From the NCBI GenBank assembly GCA_946902875.1, contig OX336353.1, forward strand, positions 19,295,151 through 19,359,150: a stretch of DNA of 64,000 nt. The letters are read 5' to 3'. Within the stretch, counting starts at the first letter, position 1, and every line of letters starts with the position of its first letter. Under the pieces are notes generated by a model. It was given only the letters and a program-made list of their open reading frames with translations. It ran no database searches and was not told the DNA's origin. Positions 41,803-51,570 of the stretch are shown here, piece after piece. The translations under genes were made by a program, and so were the position numbers. The stretch comes from Nematopogon swammerdamellus (taxonomy: Eukaryota > Arthropoda > Insecta > Lepidoptera > Adelidae).

Positions 41803-42190
41803 TATCCTTAAAACATATTAATTTTCTTTGAGTACGTCATGTCTTTATACAATTAGTAGTCTTCTGGATTCATAATTATTTTTATTTTCTAAACGTTTCT
41901 TTTCAAAACTTAATAATTAAAAGCCGTAAAGCGTTCAGTCGTACGGTGACCGCATACAGATAGCCCTTAAACCCAATAGGGCCGTTAGCAGGCCTAAATG
42001 TTCGTTCGCTGGATAATTAGGATTAAAGCCGGAAAAACAAACAGGAAACTTAATAGAGGAAGGCTTCGAAGGAAGGCGAAGGTAGTCTGCCTACGTATGT
42101 ACATCCGGAACAGATAGTTCCGCTTAATGTGTTTCAGCTTTCATTTAATCTTTCTAATATTGATATTTGTGGAGTATGTGTTGAGTTACA
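41803..42190. other. No gene seen; unique block
   Basis: Block 41930-42120 looks unique; no coding frame recognised. Confidence 0.4.
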
Positions 42191-42372
42191 ATGAAAGATA
42201 GATTGAGAAATAGTGTAATGCGAGAGCGCTGTGGTCTGGAAGAAGATATAGTACCTAACAAGGATTGAGAAAGGAATGCTTCGGTGGTTCGCTCATGTTG
42301 GAAGAATGGATGATGGGAGACTAACGAAAGAAATATATGGAGCCTCTCATACAAGAGGGCGTTTAGAAATGA
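42191..42372 (+). pseudogene. LINE reverse-transcriptase C-terminal fragment
   Basis: MKDRLRNSVMRERCGLEED, then after a frameshift near 42255 TRIEKGMLRWFAHVGRMDD and RLTKEIYGA. This is the conserved C-terminal motif of many insect LINE reverse transcriptases. It is cut off by the SINE-B that follows. Confidence 0.75.
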
Positions 42373-42708
42373 GTTTTTTTCTGATGGAAAAATTTACGTG
42401 CATACCTAAACCTACACCTGCTGCTTCACCGTTCGGAACCGGTGTAAAACTGTGGGTCCCTTCCCTTGCCCCTTACTAGGTGGTAGGCTCAAATTGTAGC
42501 CGAATGGGTTGGTACCACCGTACTGGATGTAAGATGGCCGCATGGCAGCCTCGGCTGTGTTCCCCTCTAGTTCATTATAGCCAGCAATCCAGGGAAGTCT
42601 CCCGTATGGCACCTACCTTCTCGGAGGTGATGTTGGCTGCTCGGAGCATGTGCTTTGGCCGTTCTGACTCAGCCATCAATACTGGATTACATAAAAAAAA
42701 AAATAAGA
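42373..42708 (+). repeat. SINE-B without tRNA box region
   Basis: Starts in the post-head linker (gtttttttctgatggaaaaa, ctgctgcttcaccgttcgga), then the full body to ggattacataaaaaaaa. Confidence 0.88.
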
Positions 42709-43084
42709 CCAAATGATAAAATTCAGCTCACGCACTCATATTACATATGTATATACCTACCGATTAGACACACAGTATAAGTGAGTGGGCGTCTGTATCC
42801 CAACATTATTTCAACGATCCACCAACAAACTGGCGTATTTACATTCAGTTTCAAAACTAGACATATATCTGTACGACTTTGTCAAACTCACTTGCTGACC
42901 GCTTTCGCCAAAACCAATAGATAGAGGGACGGGTTAGTTTACGCGCGACAGGGTTCTAAAGATACTTTTTCATATTAAAGTCGACGGTAAACACGGGCCC
43001 ATTGCAACGTTAATCCTCCAAACTACGCACAATTTAGTGGCAATAGCGTGAACATTTATATATACGGAAACGTCATCGTAATAC
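42709..43084. other. No gene seen
   Basis: Unique interval before the minisatellite. Confidence 0.4.
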
Positions 43085-43090
43085 ATTTTA

Positions 43091-43569
43091 TCTTGTTGGC
43101 AACAGGCATGCACTTCATTTATCTTGTTGGCAACAGGCATGCACTTCATTTATCTTGTTGGCAACAGGCATTTTATCTTGTTGGCAACAGGCATGCACTT
43201 CATTTATCTTGTTGGCAACAGGCATTTTATCTTGTTGGCAACAGGCATTTTATCTTGTTGGCAACAGGCATGCACTTCATTTATCTTGTTGGCAACAGGC
43301 ATGCACTTCATTTATCTTGTTGGCAACAGGCATTTTATCTTGTTGGCAACAGGCATGCACTTCATTTATCTTGTTGGCAACAGGCATGCACTTCATTTAT
43401 CTTGTTGGCAACAGGCATGCACTTCATTTATCTTGTTGGCAACAGGCATTTTATCTTGTTGGCAACAGGCATGCACTTCATTAATCTTGTTGGCAACAGG
43501 CATGCACTTCATTTATCTTATTGGCAACAGGCATTTTATCTTGTTGGCAACAGGCATGCACTTCATTTA
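43091..43569. repeat. Minisatellite with two unit lengths, 31 and 23 bp
   Basis: 17 units share tcttgttggcaacaggcat; long units add gcacttca. Order by reading: L L S L S S L L S L L L S L L S L. Eleven long and six short units sum to 479 bases, exactly the array length. Each unit has the palindromic tgttg-g-caaca. The frames open through the array are artefacts. Confidence 0.93.
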
Positions 43570-43619
43570 CAACCGACATCACAGAAGATGTGTGAGTAAA
43601 TTGAGTACATACACACATA

Positions 43620-43866
43620 CATACCAGACACTGTATCCCGACAATCGGGGTAAGCAGGGGTAGTCGGTGTTGTGCCGCAAGCAAGCACTCTTGTAAAGTA
43701 CAGCATACCACGGACCACTACATTTAGGAAAGTAATAGGACAAGATAACTATCAAGCAGCAAGTAAGGCACGAAAACCCACCTGCTGCATGACTCGGTGG
43801 AAGGAGCGTGCCAAGATGAGAGGTGGCGACCCTGTCGCTCTTATGCACGGCATCTTGTCCTTATGA
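43620..43866 (-). repeat. D-repeat, head C missing
   Basis: gtatcccgacaatcggggta at the left, then ctgctgcatgactcggtgga, gaggtggcgaccctgtcgct and ggcatcttgtccttat at the right, where head C should begin but does not. Confidence 0.8.
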
Positions 43867-44344
43867 TGGGTCGGGAATAAACGTAGATATATATTAAGCG
43901 CCATTTTGAGCCCATATAGGCCTTCCGGCGTGCGATAGGTTAATAATATTGTGTGTGTATTTTCCGTAATATTTTTGTGAACTTTTACTTTTTTAACTTT
44001 TATTTTTATTTTTATTGGACGAGTACTATATTATGATTGTGATTGCATTTGTGACTCGTCGTTGTGCAACTTTAATTCTCCTCTTCGAATGGCCTGTCTA
44101 GCGATGTATTTTCATGAGATAATAGTAGTTTTAGGAACAGGGTCGGATCATCGGAGCCGCGTTGTCCTATAAAGCAAACACGGGCCGCGTTTAAACGGAT
44201 TTCGTTCATAATTTGTGGACAAAAGCTCTTTGATTCCGCTCCGGGGGGCTTGACCGCACAGCTGCGTTTTTTTTATATAAGGGTCTTATTACACTGTACA
44301 TATGTTGAAGTTGTTATTTCTGATTTGAGTAGATTTCACTTTTT
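43867..44344. other. No gene seen
   Basis: AT-rich with a short CpG-rich part near 44150-44260; nothing recognised. Confidence 0.4.
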
Positions 44345-44575
44345 TTTTATGGAAACTGACACTAATTGGTTACATCACCCACAACATTCGTGATGTCAGC
44401 CCATAACACCGGATGAACTAGGTGCCGTGTCAGTGTTTCCCTTCATTTCATGTCGGCTACATGTTGACGAACCTAAGTGTAACTTTGTTACCTAAAGATA
44501 GTAAATTGAATTGAATTGAATTGACTGGACTGGACGGAAAACACGAACTTTTTACATAGCCGTTTCCAGCTATAA
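44345..44575 (-). repeat. SINE-A interrupted by a LINE tail
   Basis: The tail at the left (tttatggaaactgacac) and body run to catgtcggctaca; an insert follows at 44462-44522, and the body resumes at actggacggaaaacacgaac. Confidence 0.85.
44462..44522 (+). repeat. LINE 3-prime scrap with (AATTG)n, nested in SINE-A
   Basis: gttgacgaacctaagtgtaa, ttgttacctaaagata and attgaattgaattgaattg: the same piece as at 12335-12412. Confidence 0.75.
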
Positions 44576-44644
44576 CGAACAAAATTAAGAAGAGATGAGG
44601 TTATATATAACAGTAGGGAACACATTCACCGGACTATGGATAAG

Positions 44645-44897
44645 GGATATGACTCCCTTCTTATATTACTACGTGTCGTGGTAGGGTTTAACCCGCCCGG
44701 GTTGATACCACCGCACTGAATTAAAGGTCGGTCGAAACTGCTATGTAAATAGTTTGTGTTTTCCGTCCAGTTCAGTGTAGCCGGCACGACTGAAGGGAAG
44801 TACTGACGTGGCACATAGTTAACCAAGGCGTTATGGGCTGACATCACGGATGTTGTAGGTGATGTAGCCAACCGTGTCAGTTTCCATAAAAAAAAAA
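44645..44897 (+). repeat. SINE-A with the end of head C
   Basis: aagggatatgactcccttct is the head C to body junction seen in the other head-C copies; the rest of head C is lost. The body runs to gtcagtttccataaaaaaa. Confidence 0.8.
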
Positions 44898-45240
44898 ACT
44901 CCGGCGGCCACAGATCATGTAGTTATAATACTTATCTCAAGCACAGAGCATACTGTGTGGCCGCAACAACAAGCTATTGTCACGATCGGGAGTGCGCTTG
45001 TGCGGATTACCGGCCTTAGCCGCGTGATAAGTTTGACAGGAAACTTTCCAACTACGTGCTCGGTGATTTTAAGTCCGCTAAGTCGATCCGTGTATGCGTG
45101 TAGGTGCGCCAGATCCTGCGGATTATCGTCTAGTCTGGTTGTAAACCTGCCTTTAGGCATTAGTGGCCGTCCTGTCAACGTTTTGTTTTGGTTGATTGGA
45201 GCAAAAGTAGTGACATTTTCATTCACCTAGAACTTTTTTT
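44898..45240. other. Open but unrecognised segment
   Basis: The minus strand is open for 103 codons (44915-45226) with a fairly even amino-acid mix, and the plus strand is open too. No motif is recognised and no start context or splice sites support a gene. It may be a piece of an unknown transposon, as a transposase scrap follows. Confidence 0.3.
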
Positions 45241-45284
45241 AATAAAGAAAATTTAATTTTTATTTTTTTTAATACATATAATAG

Positions 45285-45465
45285 ACCTGTAAAATTATTC
45301 CTATTAGGTTTTTCAATATGATATCCTTCAAATCATGGCATACAGCGTCAATGCAAATTGAGCCCTTTTTAAAGCATTTTCCATCACGCTTTTCGAAACT
45401 TCCGATGTTATGTTCTGAATTTCTTGTCGAATATTGGTTTTTACGTTAAAGTTTGTGGCTTATTC
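45285..45465 (-). pseudogene. DDE transposase C-terminal scrap (tentative)
   Basis: The minus strand gives QEIQNITSEVSKSVMENALK and then, in another frame, CIDAVCHDLKDII, which resembles the last 40 residues of some insect Tc/mariner-like transposases. Short and frameshifted. Confidence 0.4.
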
Positions 45466-45494
45466 ACGTAAACCAGCGACTTTCGTTCGGTGGT

Positions 45495-45890
45495 TCAAAC
45501 CACACCGTTCCGTACCGCCACGCAATATATTATATTTGTGTTATGTATTTACAAAAAAATGTATTTTTTTTCATTAATTTCGGAATCTTAGCATGTGCCC
45601 GACTCACATTTGGTCGGTTTTGATTATTTGTTGTTTTTCTTTAGAGTTACACTATAAACACAACAAGTTTGCCGCTTAACCGCTAAACGGTTTTATGATA
45701 GATCAAAAACAAATGGCTTGTATGGGGACTCCCTCAATTTTTTTTACCTTTTCTTTTTGTTTATTATTATTTTTTAGGGTATCCGCCATATTCATATAAA
45801 GTTTGTTAAAATTTCAATCGGCTAACTATTACGTAGGACGGACAGACGGCTTAGGCTTAGTAATAGGGCGGGAGCCTATTACCACAGATT
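45495..45890. repeat. E-repeat parts in both orientations
   Basis: A minus-strand head (ccgttccgtaccgcc, gactcacatttggtcgg) at 45500-45625 is followed by a plus-strand body (cttgtatggggactccc, gggtatccgccatattcat, acggacagacggc, ggcttagtaataggg). Confidence 0.6.
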
Positions 45891-47017
45891 ACTTAATAGT
45901 TACTTCGTAACAGATAAATCACTCCATAGAAAATGTTCCTACCTTCGGGCTTTAATAGCCTACTGTTTCACATCGCCAATCGCTGCGTGCGAAAATGTAC
46001 CTTTAAACGATCGAGTGTAAAGTGTTTATTGCTTTGCATCTGCGCGCAGTTGCGTGGGCGAGCGTCTATGTATACTTCGCGCGGCTGACGAATTTGTACT
46101 GAAAAAGACCGCCGGCGCGGCGCGGCGGCCCGTCGTCGGGCGATAGGTAGTTAGCGCGCGCAAGTAGAGTGCGTGAGGCCTGCTATTACTAAGCCCACTG
46201 GTTATTCTTCACATTTTAGGGATTTTCAATATATTTCATTGGCATCACTAAATTTTATATGGCAAGGAGATTATCGCAGGTAGGTCGAAAACTTCATGAG
46301 TAAAATTAAAATTCCTTTCCAAACCTACCTCCATATCGCATTTCATTCGCATTTGTTCTCCCTGACTTCCAACAGCCAACCGGTGACAAAAAGAAAGTTC
46401 ATCATCTATATCGGAGTAAGAATATTAAAGGGACATTCCATTCAAGAAAGGGTCGACCCTGGATACCACCGAAAACCGTAAGCAGGAAATACTGACGGGA
46501 TCACGCCTATGGAACTAAGGTTAGAAATCCACACATCCTACAGTCCACTTTCAGCTTTCCAAATCACCACCCACGGAACCCTAAAAATTGTGTTCTTCGA
46601 ATTTTACTTTGGTGGTTAGAATTGGTGGATAACCAATTCGAACCTCTTTTATTTTCATTTTCCAGTATGGTGTCCTTCCCAGGCGGCAATGAGGCGAGGC
46701 AAATAAGAAACAAACAGTCATGAAAATTCTCACAGCCCACAAGTAAATTGGCAAGAGTGGAGGCGAAGAGAGAGAGAGAGAGAGAAAAAAAACACATTTT
46801 CCGAAGGCTCTCTCGTCGATTTTCTTACTGAATTTTTCTTTAGAAATCACCTCCTGTGAGGGCCTTTGCCGCGGTCGCTATTGATAGGGCGAGGGACTGA
46901 AAAATGAATGGCTTCAGGTGCAGCTGTTTCGTTTGCTTGCGAAAGAAATAATCGAACGCCATCTCGTGTTAGCTAACAGTTAAGTGTTGGTTGACATTAA
47001 TTTGTTCAGCTCCTTTG
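45891..47017. other. No gene seen
   Basis: A CpG-rich patch lies at 46080-46150 and a gagagagagag run near 46770. No recognised domain. Confidence 0.4.
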
Positions 47018-47091
47018 CTGTTACAATCAACCTTTATATTTAACAGACGAAAGAACGAAACGTATTTTTTAAATTTTTTTTGTTTTTTGTT
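47018..47091. repeat. Left copy of a long direct repeat flanking a SINE
   Basis: ttacaatcaacctttatatt plus taacagacgaaagaacgaaa and a T-rich end; repeated at 47478-47550. Confidence 0.8.
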
Positions 47092-47470
47092 TTATGGATA
47101 CTGACGATTGACTACATCACCTACAACATCCGTGATGTCAGCCCATAACACCGGGTGAACTTGGTGCCACGTCAGTGCTTCCCTTCGGTCGTGCCGGCTA
47201 CACTGAACTGAACGGAAAACACAAACTATTTACATAGCCGTTTCGACCGACGTTTCATTCAGTGCGGTAGTACCAACCCGGGCGGGTTAAACCCTACCAC
47301 CTATTGAGGTAAGAAGGGACGGGACCTACAGATTTACGTGGAATCCGAACCTCGGTCAGCCTCCAACGGTCAGCGGTCACCCATCCAAGTACTGACAGCA
47401 CCCAGCGTTGCTTAACATTCAATAGCGACAGTTGACTGTCTGCACCACTGAACTATCGAGGCTGACAAAG
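47092..47470 (-). repeat. SINE-A, full length, minus strand, 5S-like head
   Basis: atggatactgacgattgact at the tail; body; then the reverse of the complete 5S-like head (ggtcacccatccaagtactg, gcgttgcttaac) ending actatcgaggctgaca. Confidence 0.92.
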
Positions 47471-47477
47471 GACAAAG

Positions 47478-47680
47478 TTGTTACAATCAACCTTTATATT
47501 TAACAGACGAAATAACGAAAAATATATTTTTTTTTAATTTTTTTGTTTTTACTCTATCGTAAAAATGGTAATACATGCAAGCGTTAAACTTGGTGTGATT
47601 AGAGTGTAAACTCTAAAGTATAACAGCAAATAATAAAAACCAGCCAAGTGCGAGTCGGACTCGCGCACCGAGGTATTTTT
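47478..47680 (+). repeat. Right copy of the direct repeat, then dispersed repeat and E head
   Basis: The direct repeat (47478-47550) runs into actctatcgtaaaaatggta (the 2.5-kb family), then ccagccaagtgcgagtcgga, an E-repeat head. Confidence 0.7.
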
Positions 47681-47684
47681 TTTT

Positions 47685-47870
47685 TATGTTATCCGGCTGA
47701 GTCGGAGGGGCCAAAGCACATGCTCCGACCAGCCAATATCACCTCCGAGAAGGTAGGTGCCATACCGGACACTTCCCTGGATTAATCCAGGGCCAGCTGG
47801 CTCTCCTCTAGTCCAGTATAGCCAGCAAATGCTGGCTATACTGGACTAGAGGAGAACCATTGATGTATAT
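47685..47870 (-). repeat. SINE-B fragment with self-inverted duplication
   Basis: The body in reverse to cttccctggatt, then atccaggg (its mirror), and ctcctctagtccagtatagc facing gctatactggactagaggag. Two palindromes of SINE-B sequence lie side by side. Confidence 0.85.
47803..47854. repeat. Perfect 25-bp inverted repeat with 2-base spacer
   Basis: 47803-47827 and 47830-47854 are exact reverse complements; both arms are SINE-B body. Confidence 0.92.
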
Positions 47871-48037
47871 TTAGAGATATGCCCATCCCATACATTACTC
47901 CCGAAAAAATTTGTTCTCGACGAGAACTGCATAAATTGCAGATTTCACGGACAGCCGCTTCATACGGCGTGTGCAGCGCGTGTTGAGCGTAAGTCTTACT
48001 GTACCGAGTCTGTGGCGCAAAAGTGCGTGTGTTCAGC
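47871..48037 (+). other. Possible 5-prime region of the THAP exon
   Basis: Non-repeat sequence directly upstream of the THAP ATG. No TATA box or clear initiator is evident. Confidence 0.3.
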
Positions 48038-48111
48038 ATGCCCGGTTGCTGTTACAAGTATTGTAACAGCTCAGATCGAAATTACGTAAAGAATGGCGTC
48101 TCCTTCCATCA
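48038..48111 (+). CDS. First coding exon of a THAP zinc-finger protein (partial)
   Basis: ATG at 48038 gives MPGCCYKYC, then NS, SDRNYVKNGVSFH, matching the start of the THAP domain: an N-terminal Cys pair, a short variable loop and the SFH motif. THAP domains bind DNA through a C2CH zinc site; the remaining Cys and His would be in the next exon. The frame ends in phase 2 at a strong donor, ca|gtaagt (48110-48117). As I recall, vertebrate THAP1 also ends its first coding exon just after this motif (coding base 71); here the exon is 74 bases. No second exon was found. It could be a host transcription factor or the 5-prime exon of a P-like or other THAP-bearing transposase. Confidence 0.55.
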
Positions 48112-48686
48112 GTAAGTATTTATTTTGCTGGTTTTTTTCTCAAATTTTATGTTAAACAGATTTTTGTATACGTAATTAAATATAAAGAGCGAACGAGAAA
48201 GAGTAAAGCTGTGTTTTATGCAAGAGTAACAGTGACAAACGTTGTTGTTTGTTTCGCCTGAGCATGTTATGACGTGTTAAGAAGCCATGCTGACTTGTGT
48301 GACGTAGCTATCGCGTTCTCGTTCCCACTTGCCTACTGATCATAAGAGTGAGCGGATATACGACAATCGCGCCGATGGGCGAGCGATGACAACTTTCTCG
48401 CTCACTCTTATCATCTGTAGGCAAGTGAGAACGCGACAGTAACGTCGTAGGGATCGCGTCACGTGACAGCATGGCGGTGTGTAAAATGCAAACACGAAAG
48501 TATCTCGTGGCAGGAGGCGCGGCGCGCTCCGATGCCCGCCGTTTACGGACATGAAACGACTATATGATGTAAGTGTGTGCTTGTGTGAGTATCACAATAC
48601 TGTGTGTGAATGCACGCACACTTGTTAAGACGAAACGTAGTACAGGTTAAATCGCGCGACGTTCGATCTATAAAATTAGACATCAA
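48112..48686. other. No gene seen; foldback inside
   Basis: If the THAP exon is real this is intron. An imperfect inverted repeat covers 48282-48478. Confidence 0.4.
48282..48478. mobile_element. Imperfect foldback, about 75-bp arms (MITE-like)
   Basis: gccatgctgacttgtgtgac, gcgttctcg, cacttgcctac and gataagagtgagcg-type segments on the left return in reverse order and complement on the right (cgctcactcttatcatctgt, gtaggcaagtgagaacgcga, gtcacgtgacagcatggcgg). The loop is about 35 bases. Confidence 0.75.
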
Positions 48687-48958
48687 TGAGGAGAACACAA
48701 CCGAGGCTGCTATGCGGCCATCTTACATCCAGTACGGTGATGTCAATCGGATACAATTTGAGCCTATACCACCTAGTAAGGGGAAGGGAAGGGACCTACA
48801 ATTTTATTTCGGTTCCGAACGGTGAAGCAGCAGGTGTAGGTATGCACGTACATTTTTTTCGTCAGAAAAAACTCATTGGTACACGCCGCCGGATTCGAAC
48901 CTCGGACCTCTCGCATGAGAAGCCGATGCCCAAACCACTCGGTAACCCGCCGCTTTCC
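48687..48958 (-). repeat. SINE-B with tRNA-like head, 3-prime truncated
   Basis: gaggagaacacaaccgaggc through linker (ttcggttccgaacggtgaag) to head (ccggattcgaacctcggacc, accactcggtaacccgccgc reversed). The last third of the body, the tail side, is missing. Confidence 0.88.
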
Positions 48959-48969
48959 CGACAAAAAAA

Positions 48970-49200
48970 AACGTTGAAAACACGTTTCTTGTATGGGGAC
49001 GCCCCTTAATTTTTCACTTTTTAATTATTATTTGTTGTTATATCGGCCATAATAATACATATTCTGTGAACATTTCAACCGGCTAGCTATTACATCTCCA
49101 ATACAGCTATTGGACCGACAGACGGACAAACAGACAGACAGACGTACGGACGGCGCAGGCTTAGTAATAGGCTTCCGTACGGGGTGCGGAAACCTAATCA
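48970..49200 (+). repeat. E-repeat, 3-prime portion
   Basis: cttgtatggggacgcccctt, ttgttatatcggccataata, aaccggctagctattac, (gaca)n, ggcttagtaataggcttccg and gggtgcggaaacctaa. Confidence 0.85.
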
Positions 49201-50139
49201 GTCTGTCTTTCCCTAAAATACGGCAATGCATGTTTTATTGACTTCATATCATAGCCCATAAGTTTTGGATCGATCTTCGAAACATTGTGGCTGGCAACAC
49301 TGATTAAATTCATAATACTTATCGATTTTCTCTGCTAACCCTGCGAAAGTTCTCCTTTTAGCGAAGCTGATAATAATTATTTTACAATACATTTTGATGA
49401 TAATACGCATTAAAATACTTTTCAATGAAATAAGAACTCTATTCATAGCGTAATAGCGCTCAAAATCCATAAACTTACACCAAATTAACCCTTTCCTTTA
49501 CACTTCAATGGATAAATTCTATTTTCAAACTAGTAAGTAGTGCTGACATGACATGTCAATTTGTTCATTGAACATTAAACTTTATTGTCTGCTCAATAGA
49601 TAATTGATTCCATTGCTAACTGGGGTTGTAAGGGGTGTACTTTAATGGGCTTACGCGAATTAAAGATAGTCTATTCTGCACAGAATGCTCATGTGATTTG
49701 ATTTCGAAATAATTTCGTTAGTTCCATGTAGGCAAAGGGGTCTGTATTCAGTGCAATTGTAAAGCATTTGTTAGGTCATAAAGGAAACATTTGGTTGGTT
49801 GAATGGGTGTGCTTTTGGTTAATTCGTCTTCAAATGGGACACACGAAACTTAATTGGAATTGAATCTTGTATTCGACTTTGGAATTTGTTATTCATAATT
49901 TTATTTTACATTATAATCTGTCTCTCTTTGTACAGGATAATAAATCGATGTTTCTGTGTTCGTGTTTAATTGAAGTGAAAACTTCTTTAGCGGCGCTTGG
50001 CACTTTTTTAGGTGGGTAAAAAATGTTAGACTCGCGACAGATCTCGAAAAGCGACAGATTTATTTTTATTATTTAGAATGCAACCTTAAGTCATTGCATT
50101 AAGTTACGATGGCTCGGGATCCGATATTCGTTCGGTCGT
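49201..50139. other. No gene seen
   Basis: AT-rich, unique-looking; nothing recognised. Confidence 0.4.
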
Positions 50140-50144
50140 TTATG

Positions 50145-50215
50145 TGATTTCGTGGCTCAATGGTAAGAATGTAGGATTTGTATTTTTTGACCATGGGTTC
50201 GAATCCCTCAATTTT
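50145..50215 (+). other. tRNA-like sequence (degenerate tRNA or SINE head)
   Basis: Box A tggctcaatgg (50153-50163) and box B ggttcgaatcc (50196-50206) match the consensus exactly, 32 bases apart, as in a tRNA. The T-arm has only three good pairs and no acceptor stem is evident, so a functional tRNA is unlikely. Confidence 0.45.
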
Positions 50216-50654
50216 TTGTTTTGTCTTCTTTTTTATGCAATGTTACGGTGTTTAAATGTTTTTAGGGTGTTTAGTTTTTTTTATAACCATCTAAGAATTA
50301 TTTTCGGAAATACAAAAAGTTTTCACTTCTGCCGGCACTCCCGGAGTGCAATTTCACGTCTACATCGTGGATAGGTCTTTGGAAAATATTGCGGGTTTGC
50401 GAAAAGCATTTTTCGATTTAGGGACCCGTTTGCGAATTATTAAGCTTTTAAGTGCAAATTTTTGTTAGAGTCAAGTGCCCCCACCCCCTGCCAGCTAAAC
50501 GATTGTTATTAGATATGTGAAAAAACTCACAGCAGTAGTATATATATCGAAATTAAAAGGACAGGTTGACGAGTAATAGTCGACCAACTTATAAAATGTA
50601 CGGACGACAGCCATCATTTCACTGTTGAAGAACTTTTTCAAATTAACATTAATT
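50216..50654. other. No gene seen
   Basis: AT-rich unique interval after the tRNA-like sequence. Confidence 0.35.
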
Positions 50655-50795
50655 TTTTATAGAAACTGGCACGGTTGGCTACATCATCTGCAACATCCGT
50701 GATGTCAGCCCATAACATCAGGGGAACTAGGTGCCATGTCAGTGCTTCCCTTCATTTCACGTCGGCTACACAGAACTGGCCGGAAAACACTAAAA
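50655..50795 (-). repeat. SINE-A 3-prime half, minus strand
   Basis: ttttatagaaactggcacgg to acagaactggccggaaaaca; the body breaks there into AT-rich DNA. Confidence 0.82.
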
Positions 50796-51570
50796 ATAAA
50801 AAAAATAAAAATTGCATCTACATTTATTTTTATAATTCTGAAACTAAAATACATGAAATTGGAGAATTGAAGAAAGCATAAGCCAGACTTGCACAAGATA
50901 TTTCCTCCAGCCGACTTCACTTTACAAAAGCCATTACTCCTCTAGTCATAACAAAAAAATGCAACAAATACATAATTAGCGACAATGATAGGTATAAATC
51001 TCCCGGGTCTTGAACATGCTGTCACCGGGGCCGAAGTCGGAACCGCAACGCACCGCCGAGCATGAAATGTTCTTAGTCAAATCAACATAAAGAACTTGCA
51101 TGCCATAGAACAATATATTTACATGCTAAGTGAAGATGCGACGCCTCTAGAGGGTCAGTGTGTACTAAAATGCAAACAACTACTGCACGAGATTGAACGC
51201 GTAAAAAAATGTTATCATCGAGCCTCTGAAACTAAGTAAAGAATGTCTTGAAACTAATCAATTTGTTTAGTTTGTAATTGTGCCTATCCACATAATAACA
51301 TCGTCTACATCTGTCTTATATTAAAACTTCTCTTTCCGCCACTCACCTAGCAGTTATCATAACCCAAAGGTATCCTGTTAGAAAATGCCTAGAGGCATTA
51401 AGTGTTACCTTTTGCCCATATTCTATTTGAATGCAATAAATATATACAATACAATACTACAGTGTATCGAAAATACAGCTTGAGACCAAAATTGACAATT
51501 TTACTGAGAGTTCTGAATACTTTAGTTTATTCATTAAGTATATCGAGTGAGAGTCTAGAAAGATAATACA
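50796..51570. other. No gene seen; LINE tail scrap
   Basis: aaaatgcctagaggcattaa and gaatgcaataaa at 51385-51445 resemble a CR1-type LINE 3-prime end common in Lepidoptera. The rest is unique. Confidence 0.4.

Noticed and set aside
43048..43663. Three open frames of 109-183 codons in the 31/23-bp minisatellite
   Set aside because: The frames follow the repeat; peptides are the same words in shifted order. Not a gene.
44915..45226. 103-codon minus-strand frame as a real gene
   Set aside because: No homology recognised and no gene context; reported only as an unrecognised open segment.
50145..50215. Functional tRNA gene
   Set aside because: Promoter boxes fit, but the T-stem and acceptor stem do not pair well.
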